DNA from: Candidatus Poribacteria bacterium | GTDB taxonomy: Bacteria > Poribacteria > WGA-4E > WGA-3G | DNA: 57,936 nucleotides | Assembly: GCA_026710795.1 (NCBI GenBank) | Contig: JAPOQK010000090.1 | Span: 1-57,936 of the forward strand | Direction of reading: 5' to 3' | Shown here: piece after piece, positions 25,223 to 34,700 of the stretch | How positions within the stretch are numbered: position 1 is the stretch's first letter | Layout of the letters: each line of letters starts with the position of its first letter | Translations under genes and position numbers: made by a program | Notes under the pieces: generated by a model | What the model was told of the DNA's origin: nothing | Databases searched by the model: none | Seen by the model: only the letters and a program-made list of their open reading frames with translations

Positions 25223-28200
25223 CTATTCATCAAGTGCATATCGTAGAACACCCTGTCCAAACGTTCCGACATAGATTGTTTTGTCATCAACATCAAAACA
25301 GTTAACGTAATATGGAATTTTTGGTGTGACTTGTTGCCATTTTCCACTGTTCTTGTTCAATTGGTATATTTTTTGCTTGGATTCACCGTATACAGTTGTG
25401 TCATCCACTACCAAGATACGCATAACGAGCGGAATTTCTTCAACATCTGTAAGTGTGTGCCAATCTGTTCCGTTACCAGACAACAATACGCCTTTGTCAG
25501 TTGCCACGTAAACGAAGTTTCCAGCGAAGACAATTGATATAAAATGCTCTACAGAGAATGGGAGAAATTCGCTAACATCTTTCCAAGTGTTTCCTCCATC
25601 GGATGAGTGCATAAGATGTCCATCGCGTTTCTCTACGTAAACCGAGTTACCAGAAACAGCAAACTTGAAATCCTTGCGATAGGAAATTCTGGAATTTGTG
25701 TTAACAATTAGATTATCAGGTTGAACTATTTCTTTTAGACCAGTGTTATACCAATTCAAGGCACCAATATTCCATCTTAAGAGTTCAGTATTATATGCAA
25801 CATATAAAGCTTTGTCTGTTACTGCGAAACTTCCAAGATCTGACACAATATGGAGAAATCGGTTCTTGTTTTGCCAAAACACCAACGTACCATTTGGAAA
25901 TTGGTTCTTATTTAAATCGGGTACAATTTCCAAAGCAGGTATATCGGTAATTTCTGTGAACTTATTTCCCTCGGAAGACAATTGATAAAAACCAGTTATA
26001 CCTTCTTTACTTTTACTTGCATAGAGTTCTCCATTTGATTCTACAATGTTTATAGGTTTGCTTATATCACTGGAAAAAGGTATCCATGATTCTCCGCCAT
26101 CAATAGAATACATAAACTTGGATTCTGTTTTCGCGTAGAGAATTCCGTTAAGAACTATCAATTGGATGACATTGGTATCCACAAGACCAGAAATAAGTGG
26201 ATGCCAAGACTCGCCACTATCTGTGGAACGTAGTATTCCGAGTGTTCCACTTCTAAAGAAAGTAGTTTCATTCAACATCACTGCATCTGAAGGTTTACCT
26301 ATTTCGTATTCATCAGCTAAAGATATCCACGTTTCACCAGCATCATTTGAGTAGAAGTTGTTCTCACCGATTATCAGCATTACCGTTTCTCCAGATACGT
26401 TAATGTTGTGCGTTATTTGTTCCCATACTTTTTCAGTGCTTATTATACTATGGGTAATACCGACTGAAGGTTCTTCGTCTTTTTTTACCTGTGGGTCAGT
26501 ATCTGAATTAACACTAAATTCATCAAGTATCTTCTCAACATAATCTTCTATCGGAGTAATTTCTATCGGAGTAATAGAATTCCACGACTCACCAAGGTCG
26601 GTTGACCGATAAAGTACCCATGGAGGCGGTTGGTAATCTAACGATACATATACATTGTTTTGTCCTTCAGGTTTGTTTGATTTAATATTCGGTACTATTA
26701 TACTATCTCTCCAACCCACTTGTGCTATAACATAAAGGTGATTTTCTGTAACTGCTAATTTGACGATTACGGGTGTCTTATCTCGGGACTCCTTATGATT
26801 GATAGGTATTTGCATCCATTTATCAGAACTAAGACGATAAAGTCCTTTATCAGTACCCACAAATATTGTGTTTTCCATAGCAGCAATTGCTTTTATTTTT
26901 CTGTCTGCTAACCCTTCTGGCAACGGTGTCCACGATTTACCTGCATTATCCGTATGGAAGACACCGTTAGTATATGCAAGGTAGATATCTATATCAAATT
27001 GTGCTCCATGGATTCCATCTGTTACCACCATACCAATAAGCTCGCCTTTTATGCATTCACAGAAAATGTTCCATGTTTCACCTCTATCTGAAGAAGCCAA
27101 TATCTCTTTATCGTATGCAAGGTAGAGGGTATCTTTATGTTCTACTAAGGGCCACCATTTTATTTTAGAAAAGAGTCCCACAGAGGGTGGAGATTTTATA
27201 TTCTTTACGAGTCTCCACGAAGTTCTATCGTCTGTGAGTCTGTATATACCGTGTTCTGTACCTGCATACAGGTCACCTCTGGTTGTTGTGAAGAGCGTGG
27301 AAACATTACCACCTTGCGGTCCTTTTGCATCGCTCCATTGTCGCTTAGGCTTTGCAATTTCATTTTCATCCACTTGCGCTGCAGCAAGCAGTCGTGTGTC
27401 CGACTCTTGTCCCCCACCGTTACTATTACTGGGTACATTTACACTGCCAATTTGTGCGCGCACCGCTGGTTTCGCTGGTGTGTCAATGACGAGTTGTGTT
27501 TCCATAATTTCTATCGTCGGTTCAGATTGTGCATCCAATTGATATGGTTTTTGAAAACGAAATAGGTTTTGTGCACCAACTCCCATCAGAAGGACAACGA
27601 ATAGTGCTGAGACCGCAGAAACTGCTAACGGTACTAATGGTCTACTTCCTGATGGAGATACAGGATTGAGTTGCGATATTTTCTCCATAATGGTTTCAGT
27701 TAACTGTGTCGGTAGTTGGAAACTACTAAGGTTTTCTTTAATCATTGATTCATCCTTTTTTAGTCGATTACGTGCACGGCTAAGTCTACTTCTAACGGTG
27801 TTCGGAGATACACCGATAAACTCGCTGATAGTTTCACATTTCATTTCACCAAGATAGTGGAGAGTCATTACTGTGCGTTCACTTTCTGGCAGTTTCTTCA
27901 GTAGTTTTCTGACCAGTTCACGTTGTTTCTCTTTTGCATCATCCTCTCGTTCTGTTTGTATGTACTGTTTATATGCCATTTGGTCTACCTCTGTGTTATC
28001 AATGGTATCAATTGATTGTATCGGTAGTCGTTTCTTTCGTAGCCATTCTGAACATAGACGAGTCGCTATAACATACAACCATCCAGAAAACAATTTGTGA
28101 TTTTTCAATGTGCTCAGTTTTTGGTATGCTCTTAGAAATGCGTCTTGTGTTATTTCCTGTGCAATATGAAAATCACCAATTTTCTGCCATACAAGCACAT

Positions 28201-28294
28201 GCACACCTTTCTGATACTTTTCTACTAATGCGGTGAATGCCGATTGGTCTCCGTCTAATGTTAATTGAATGAGTTCAACATCCTTCTTTTTCAT
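25223..28294 (-). CDS. Membrane-tethered ECF sigma factor with seven-Asp-box beta-propeller (paralogue 4)
   Basis: A 1023-residue fusion. Its sigma domain is the most divergent of the four (AQEITQDAFLRAYQKL, FSGWLYVIATRLCSEW, CETISEFIGVSPNTVRSRL), implying its own promoter preference. The linker, membrane span and following ~80 residues are nearly identical to paralogue 3, as is a C-terminal stretch (FAGNFVYVATDKGVLLSG). Seven Asp boxes are visible (SSDRGETWNIF, TDNAGKSWTPL, STDLGESWNSI, SNDAGETWISL, STDSGESWHPL, SIDGGESWIPF, SSDGGNTWKDV). The ATG at 28294 has GGAGG 7 nt upstream. It is the outermost member of the array and is divergent from the PhyH gene at 28542. Confidence 0.87.
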   Translation of the reverse strand: MKKKDVELIQLTLDGDQSAFTALVEKYQKGVHVLVWQKIGDFHIAQEITQDAFLRAYQKLSTLKNHKLFSGWLYVIATRLCSEWLRKKRLPIQSIDTIDNTEVDQMAYKQYIQTEREDDAKEKQRELVRKLLKKLPESERTVMTLHYLGEMKCETISEFIGVSPNTVRSRLSRARNRLKKDESMIKENLSSFQLPTQLTETIMEKISQLNPVSPSGSRPLVPLAVSAVSALFVVLLMGVGAQNLFRFQKPYQLDAQSEPTIEIMETQLVIDTPAKPAVRAQIGSVNVPSNSNGGGQESDTRLLAAAQVDENEIAKPKRQWSDAKGPQGGNVSTLFTTTRGDLYAGTEHGIYRLTDDRTSWRLVKNIKSPPSVGLFSKIKWWPLVEHKDTLYLAYDKEILASSDRGETWNIFCECIKGELIGMVVTDGIHGAQFDIDIYLAYTNGVFHTDNAGKSWTPLPEGLADRKIKAIAAMENTIFVGTDKGLYRLSSDKWMQIPINHKESRDKTPVIVKLAVTENHLYVIAQVGWRDSIIVPNIKSNKPEGQNNVYVSLDYQPPPWVLYRSTDLGESWNSITPIEITPIEDYVEKILDEFSVNSDTDPQVKKDEEPSVGITHSIISTEKVWEQITHNINVSGETVMLIIGENNFYSNDAGETWISLADEYEIGKPSDAVMLNETTFFRSGTLGILRSTDSGESWHPLISGLVDTNVIQLIVLNGILYAKTESKFMYSIDGGESWIPFSSDISKPINIVESNGELYASKSKEGITGFYQLSSEGNKFTEITDIPALEIVPDLNKNQFPNGTLVFWQNKNRFLHIVSDLGSFAVTDKALYVAYNTELLRWNIGALNWYNTGLKEIVQPDNLIVNTNSRISYRKDFKFAVSGNSVYVEKRDGHLMHSSDGGNTWKDVSEFLPFSVEHFISIVFAGNFVYVATDKGVLLSGNGTDWHTLTDVEEIPLVMRILVVDDTTVYGESKQKIYQLNKNSGKWQQVTPKIPYYVNCFDVDDKTIYVGTFGQGVLRYALDE

Positions 28295-28330
28295 AGGAAT
28301 CCTCCGATGTTATTGCATCCCTTGATAAAT

Positions 28331-28360
28331 TAGACGGAATTTGGAGATTATATTGTTGCA
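28331..28360 (-). promoter_or_regulatory. ECF-type promoter candidate for sigma-propeller paralogue 4
   Basis: On the minus strand TGCAAC (28360-28355), 18 nt, CGTCTA (28336-28331), then ATTTATCAAGG, ending 36 nt before the ATG. The spacer is one base longer than in the other copies. Confidence 0.6.
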
Positions 28361-28541
28361 TTATTTTTTATTAGAAGTGTGTATATTTAGAATATGGGTA
28401 GATTGATAGAAGTTGATGCTTTTAATTTATGATTCAATTTTAATTAGCAAATGTGCTATACTTACATGCTATACTATAAGGTATAACTCTGCAATGGATA
28501 TATATTAGAACCTTATCTGTTCACATGAATGGAGGCTATGC

Positions 28542-29342
28542 ATGGAACAATATATAACAGATGAACAGTGGGAACATTTTTGGAAATATGGTTATGTACG
28601 CATTGGTCAGGTAGCGACTGATGAAGAGTTTGCACGCTTACAACAGCGTATGGACGACATCATGCTTGGTAAAGCACCCCTGGATTATAGCCAAATAATG
28701 ATGCAGCTTGATAGAGAACCTGGAACGAACAGACCCGGACCGCAATCCTCTGGACATAAAGGTGCCACCTTATTATATCGTAAAATACAAAATCTTGAAT
28801 TTGATCCATATTTTTTGACATATTTACAAAATCCTATCTTTGAGGAAGTTTGTTCGGTCATCTATGGTGAAAGTGTACCGATTTTATGTTTCCGTGCGAT
28901 GTTTATGAATAAACCTGCTGGAGAAGGGACATACCTTGTTTGGCATCAAGATAGATGGACGGATCTTGACCGTGACCCAAAGATTACAATCTATACTGCC
29001 TTGGATTCTGCGACTATAGAGAACGGATGTGTTCACATCATCCCCGGTTCACACAGTGACCTTATCAATCCATCACACGGTTCAGGATTTCTGAATCAGG
29101 AACAGATTGACAACATAGTTGAAAATGCAACACCCTTACCGTTGGAATTAGAGGCAGGTGAGGTAGTATTGTTACATAATTGGATGCTACACAGTTCCGG
29201 TACGAATGAAACTGATATTCCACGACGCGCTTTCAGTGTTTGTTACATGCATGGTGATACAAAGTCTCGCGGTGGTGGGAAATTTAGGCGTGTATTCGGT
29301 GAAGGGTCATTGCGTGTAGAAGATTTAGTTAAAACTGCTTAA
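28542..29342 (+). CDS. Phytanoyl-CoA dioxygenase (PhyH) family Fe(II)/2-oxoglutarate oxygenase
   Basis: A 266-residue oxygenase of the PhyH family, which hydroxylates small molecules using Fe(II), 2-oxoglutarate and O2. The likely metal ligands are His135 and Asp137 (VWHQDRW) and His217 (MLHSSG); Arg228 or Arg229 (IPRRAF) should hold 2-oxoglutarate. NGCVHIIPGSH is the usual family segment. GGAGG lies 6 nt before the ATG. It starts the plus-strand run and is followed at 65 nt by a Gfo/Idh/MocA oxidoreductase, which hints at joint modification of a sugar or polyol. The substrate cannot be read from sequence. It is clearly different from the four PhyH genes at 44.7-49.3 kb. Confidence 0.85.
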   Translation: MEQYITDEQWEHFWKYGYVRIGQVATDEEFARLQQRMDDIMLGKAPLDYSQIMMQLDREPGTNRPGPQSSGHKGATLLYRKIQNLEFDPYFLTYLQNPIFEEVCSVIYGESVPILCFRAMFMNKPAGEGTYLVWHQDRWTDLDRDPKITIYTALDSATIENGCVHIIPGSHSDLINPSHGSGFLNQEQIDNIVENATPLPLELEAGEVVLLHNWMLHSSGTNETDIPRRAFSVCYMHGDTKSRGGGKFRRVFGEGSLRVEDLVKTA

Positions 29343-29407
29343 TTCTAATTTGAATTTATCTTTGAAAATAAATATAAGATCTAACAAGAACAATTTGGGA
29401 GCAAATA

Positions 29408-30412
29408 ATGTCAAAAATTCGACTTGCCATGATTGGATGTGGTGGCAATTCATCAGGGCATGCAAGACGGATGAATGGTAATAAAGATGTGCAAATAGTC
29501 GGCACTTGTGATGTAAATACTGACATTGCAGATAATTATATTGACCGAAACCTTTCTGATTTATCACCTCGTCCAAAGGCTTATGACGATATTGATAAGA
29601 TACTAAAAGAAATTGAACCGGATGCCGTAGTGATTTCTACTCCACACACATTACACTTTGAACAGGGAATGCAGGCACTTGAAGCAGGCTGCCACGTTTT
29701 GATGGAAAAACCGATGGTTACCTCATCGGAAGATGCTTACAAACTTGCTGAGAAGGTTGAAGAGACTGGACTTATACTCACAATCGGATACAATACTCCG
29801 TGTTCAGCAAACTTCCACTATATTCGTGAGATTGTACGAAATGGTGAATTCGGTAAATTGGAGTTAGTAATCGGTTATATCACACAGAATTGGAAACAGG
29901 CAACGGTGGGTGCATGGCGGCAAAAGCCGGAACTTTCAGGTGGTGGACAAGCTTATGATAGTGGTGCACATCTACTAAATAGTCTGTGTTGGACAGTTGA
30001 GTCCAAAGTCGAAGAAGTTTACGCATATACCGATAATCAGGAGACAGAAGTAGACATCAATTCATCTATTAATATTAAGTTTGAGAATGGTGTGCTGGCA
30101 TCAATGGTGATCAGTGGGAATTGTCCAAGTCCTAGTGGGACACACATGGCACTCATTTTTGACAACGGTAGAATCGAGGTTGATGGTTGGGGTGGAGGTT
30201 GGATTCGTGTTTGGAAAGGTGGAGAAACGTTAGACTCTCCTCCGATTACACCTGATATGGCTGCAGGTAATCCAGATGACAATTTTATTGATGCTATTTT
30301 GGGTAGAGCGGAACCACGCACTAACCCAATGAATGGTATTATCCAATCTGAATTGATGGATCTGATTTACGAGTCTGCTGAAACAAAAACACCTGCACGT
30401 CCGAAAAGATAA
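29408..30412 (+). CDS. Gfo/Idh/MocA family NAD(P)-dependent oxidoreductase
   Basis: A 334-residue protein. The N-terminal Rossmann domain (residues ~1-125) has a nucleotide-binding loop in MIGCGGNSSGHARRM and the EKPMVTS motif, whose lysine is usually catalytic. The C-terminal alpha/beta domain (~130-325) contains GGGQAYDSGAHLLNSLCW, with the Asp and His expected of the active site. Family members oxidise or reduce sugars, inositols and related carbonyls. GGGAG lies 7 nt before the ATG. It is probably co-transcribed with the PhyH gene upstream. Confidence 0.85.
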   Translation: MSKIRLAMIGCGGNSSGHARRMNGNKDVQIVGTCDVNTDIADNYIDRNLSDLSPRPKAYDDIDKILKEIEPDAVVISTPHTLHFEQGMQALEAGCHVLMEKPMVTSSEDAYKLAEKVEETGLILTIGYNTPCSANFHYIREIVRNGEFGKLELVIGYITQNWKQATVGAWRQKPELSGGGQAYDSGAHLLNSLCWTVESKVEEVYAYTDNQETEVDINSSINIKFENGVLASMVISGNCPSPSGTHMALIFDNGRIEVDGWGGGWIRVWKGGETLDSPPITPDMAAGNPDDNFIDAILGRAEPRTNPMNGIIQSELMDLIYESAETKTPARPKR

Positions 30413-30446
30413 ATAGGTCTTTCAAGACTATAATTAAGAAAATACC

Positions 30447-30725
30447 ATGGATTTCTACCAATTCTTTAATTTTATTCCTATCATGGTTATGTTAGGATTT
30501 ATTTTTGGACCTGTTCTGTTAATATGGCTACTTATTCGTATTTTTAATTATACAGAAATAGATAAGAATGGTCGTCGCTATGGAAAGAAAATGTTTTTTT
30601 CGGGACGTATATGCCCAGGATGTGGATTGAAGATATTAACTGACATACCAACATGTCCGTCTTGTGATCGTGATTTTTCAAAGGATAGTGAAGGTTCAAA
30701 CGTACAACATAAGGATACACTTTAA
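30447..30725 (+). CDS. Small membrane protein with a zinc-ribbon tail
   Basis: A 92-residue protein with one hydrophobic span (residues ~8-32, PIMVMLGFIFGPVLLIWLLI) followed by a cytoplasmic-looking zinc ribbon: CPGCG, 11 residues, CPSCD. The ribosome-binding site is weak. It starts 34 nt after the oxidoreductase and 51 nt before era, so it is likely translated as part of the same transcript. I do not recognise a characterised family; similar tails often bind zinc structurally. Confidence 0.7.
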   Translation: MDFYQFFNFIPIMVMLGFIFGPVLLIWLLIRIFNYTEIDKNGRRYGKKMFFSGRICPGCGLKILTDIPTCPSCDRDFSKDSEGSNVQHKDTL

Positions 30726-30776
30726 ACATTGATAACACATTTATTTAGTGGCAGAAACACCACTTAGGAAAACTAA

Positions 30777-31727
30777 ATGTCAGAAGACTTAAACCAAGAT
30801 TCTGAAAACTCACCTGAATTAGATCAATTTAGGTCTGGATATGTAAGTATCATCGGTGCTCCCAATGTTGGGAAATCCACACTCCTCAATACAATCTTAG
30901 GACAAAAATTAGCGATTGTTACCCCAAAACCGCAGACAACTCGTAATCAAATTCGTGGGATCGTTACGACAGACACACATCAGATTGTATTTGTGGATAC
31001 GCCAGGGTTGATGGACCCAAAGTATCGTTTGCAATCAGAAATGGTCAAAACTGCTTATGGTGCAATTCGTGATGCTGATATAATTCTTTTTGTAGTTGAT
31101 GTAGTTAATCGAAATATTGAGATAGAAAATACGATTATTGAACGACTTCCGCAATCAAAAGACATTAAAAAAGTGCTCATATTGAATAAGGTAGATCTGG
31201 TTGAAAAGCAAACACTATTACCGATTATTGAAAATTTTAGTGAGAAATATGAATTTGAGGATATGATACCTATCTCTGCTAAAACTGGTGATGGTGTTCC
31301 TCTGCTTCTTGATCAGGTTAGATCATATTTACCACACGGTCCTCGGTATTTCCCTGAAGACCAACTTAGTGACCTGCCAGAACGGTTTTTCATCTCAGAA
31401 ACAGTTAGAGAAAAAATAATGCTCATCACACAACGAGAGGTGCCATACGCGACTGCTGTTATCGTTGAGGAATTTGAAAAAAGACAACGCAAGAACTCAG
31501 ATGAGATTATATACATACGTGCAGTTGTGTATACTGAAAAACAGACACAGAAACAGATTATAATAGGTAAGGGTGGGAAACTCATTAAACGGGTTGGCGA
31601 ATTAGCACGTCATGAAATTGAACAATTCTTGGATTCACATGTTTTCTTAGAACTCTATGTAACAGTAAAAGCCGACTGGCGAAGAGACGCTGTTAAGTTA
31701 AAAGAATTGGGTAATTATTTAGATTGA
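30777..31727 (+). CDS. era: GTPase Era
   Basis: A 316-residue GTPase needed for 16S rRNA maturation and small-subunit assembly. The G1 loop GAPNVGKST, G3 DTPGL, G4 NKVDL and G5 SAKTGDG are present. The C-terminal KH domain carries IIIGKGGKLIKRVGELAR and the WRRDAVKLKELG tail. Length and order match the family. AGGA lies 8 nt before the ATG. The usual Era neighbours (rnc, recO, ybeY) are not in this window. It is followed by a giant uvrA. Confidence 0.97.
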   Translation: MSEDLNQDSENSPELDQFRSGYVSIIGAPNVGKSTLLNTILGQKLAIVTPKPQTTRNQIRGIVTTDTHQIVFVDTPGLMDPKYRLQSEMVKTAYGAIRDADIILFVVDVVNRNIEIENTIIERLPQSKDIKKVLILNKVDLVEKQTLLPIIENFSEKYEFEDMIPISAKTGDGVPLLLDQVRSYLPHGPRYFPEDQLSDLPERFFISETVREKIMLITQREVPYATAVIVEEFEKRQRKNSDEIIYIRAVVYTEKQTQKQIIIGKGGKLIKRVGELARHEIEQFLDSHVFLELYVTVKADWRRDAVKLKELGNYLD

Positions 31728-31797
31728 TCAAATTGAAAGTACAATGCAATTATCACAATACCAATAACTCAAAGACAATTTATTGAGGAATCATACT

Positions 31798-34700
31798 ATG
31801 ACAGAAGCGTCAATTGAAGTCTACGGCGCACGAGAACACAACCTAAAAAATATTGACATCCGACTTCCCAAAGATAAACTTATTGTCTTCACTGGTGTAA
31901 GTGGTTCAGGTAAATCATCACTTGCTATAGATACACTGTATGCAGAAGGACAACGACGTTATATTGAATCACTCTCAGCGTATGCGCGTCAGTTTTTAGG
32001 TCAACTCGGTAAAGCCGAAGTTGACAAGATTATAGGTTTGTCACCATCCATTGCGATTGATCAAGGTTCTTCAGGTCACAATCCACGTTCTACGGTAGCC
32101 ACCGTAACCGAAATCTACGATTATCTACGTGTGTTATTTGCTCGTGCCGGTGAATTCCACTGTCTTGAATGTGGACAACTTGTAGGTTCGCAAACAATTG
32201 CAGACATCGTCTCACACATACTTAGTTTTCCACCTCGTACACGTCTCATGATATTAGCACCTATCGTCAGAGGTAGGCGCGGTGAGTATAGAAAAGAATT
32301 ATCTGATGCGCGTAAAATGGGATTCGTACGTGCACGTATTGACGGTGAAGTGCATGAAATCAGTTCCAATATAGCACTTAATCCAAATCAACGACACAAC
32401 ATAGATCTTGTAGTAGATAGGATTATTATAAAGGATAACATTCATAGTCGTGTTGCTGAAGCAGTTGAAACTGCACTTTCGTTGGGAAATGATAGTCTTA
32501 TTGTCAATGTTGTGTCATCAGATAGCGACACCGCACGAAAAGCACAAGAGGATAAGGATTTACTATTTAGCAGGCAACATACCTGCATGAATTGTCAGAT
32601 TAGTTACGATATTCCTGAACCTCGTCACTTTTCATTCAACAGTCCTTACGGAATGTGTGAACAGTGTCGTGGATTGGGTGTACAAATGGCAATATCTCCA
32701 AAATTAGTTGTTGATGATGAAAATAAGTGTATCTTAGATGGAGCCTTACTTTTTTGGGAAAAACCGGGACAGAATGAAAAAATAGTAATTCAGACATTAT
32801 CAGAACATCTTGGATTCAAACAAGACACTTCTTGGAAAGACCTTACACCTGAACAACAACACGCGATTCTATATGGTACTGGTGATACTGTCCTCACATT
32901 TTCAAAACCTTCTCAATATAGGAAACGTAGTCAGAAATTCAGAGGTAGATTTCAAGGACTCATTCCTGCGCATGAACAACAATATCTTTCCATAGATCTT
33001 GATGAAGATGAAGGCTCACATCTTCCCGAATACTTTATCAAGATGCCCTGTCAAGAGTGTGAAGGAACGCGTTTGAATCAGATAGTTAAGTGTGTGACAA
33101 TTGTTGGAACGAATATCACGGAAGTTCTGGATATGTCCATTCAGGATGCTACTAACTATTTTAATACCCTTGAGCTCGCAGAAAAACAAGCATTCATTGC
33201 TGTTGAGTTGTTGAAAGAAATACGAGCACGTCTTGGATTTCTTATGGATGTCGGATTAGGTTACCTAACATTATCGCGATCTGCACCGACTTTATCAGGT
33301 GGAGAGGCACAACGGATTCGACTAGCCAGTCAAGTTGGTGCCGGTCTTCGCGATGTTACTTATGTTCTTGATGAACCAAGTATAGGTCTACACCCCCGTG
33401 ACCATGCGGGGCTGCTAAAGACATTAATGAATCTTCGTAACCAAGGTAATACAGTAATTGTTGTTGAACATGATGAAGCAACTATGTTAGTTGCAGATAT
33501 GATAGTTGACTTTGGACCTGGGGCTGGTTTACGAGGAGGTGAGATAACAGGTATCGGAACACCAGACCAAATTATAAATAGCACAAACTCATTAACTGCC
33601 CAATATCTTAGAGGTGATAAAGAAATAGTTCATCCAGAATCGCGTCGTCTTACCGGTGATAAATGGGTGCAAATCTGCAATGCCCGTCAAAACAACCTAA
33701 AAGAAATTAGTCCAAGAATTCCATTAGGAACTCTTTGCTGTGTTACAGGTGTTAGTGGTTCAGGTAAAAGTTCACTCATCCACGATATTCTATATTGTGC
33801 ACTTGCCAGAGACCTTATGAGGGCAAAGACTGTCCCCGGAGATTACGACAGAATACAGGGAATTGAAGAAGGAGAGATTGTTGATGTATCCGATGTCATC
33901 GATAAGATAATCAATATTAATATGGCACCAATAGGACGAACACCGCGTTCAAATCCTGCCACATATACGAAAGTATTTGATGCAATTCGTTCCTTCTATA
34001 CTAACTTACCTGATGCTAAACTTCGTGGGTATAAACCTGGACGATTTAGTTTTAACGTTCCTGGTGGAAGATGTGAAGCATGTTCTGGCAATGGTGCTAA
34101 AAAAATTGATATGGGTATTCTGGCAGATGTCTGGGTTGAATGTGATATATGCAATGGAAAACGATATAACAATGAAACTCTTGCGATTAAATATAAAGAG
34201 AAAAACATCTCAGATGTTCTTGAAATGGACATTGAAACTGCCCTGGCGCATTTTGCTGATATACCTAAAATATCCAGAGGATTGCAACTACTTCATGATG
34301 TAGGTCTGGATTACATCAAGCTTGGTCAACCTGCTCCTACATTGTCAGGAGGAGAAGCACAACGTATAAAACTCTCAAAAGAACTTTCAAAACGCAGTAC
34401 AGGAAAAACGTTATATATCCTTGATGAACCTACTACAGGTTTACACTTTGAAGATGTAAATAGACTGTTGACAATCCTACACAGGTTAGTTGATGAAGGT
34501 AACACTGTGGTTGTGGTAGAACACAATCTTGAGGTAATCAACTCAGCTGATTATCTGATTGATTTAGGTCCCGAGGGAGGTGTCGGTGGTGGCGAAATTG
34601 TTGCCCTTGGAACACCTGAAGAAGTTTTAGCTAATCCGGAATCATATACGGGTAAAGCACTGCATGGTGAATATGATCTTTGGAAATCTAATGACGACAA

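Noticed and set aside
11410..28294. Sialidase (neuraminidase) activity for the Asp-box proteins
   Set aside because: Asp boxes are structural blade motifs; the arginine triad and other catalytic residues of sialidases are not recognisable.
28490..28518. TGCAAT, 17 nt, TTATCT on the plus strand before the PhyH gene at 28542
   Set aside because: The -35-like hexamer matches, but the second box does not resemble CGTCTA and the flanks are not conserved.
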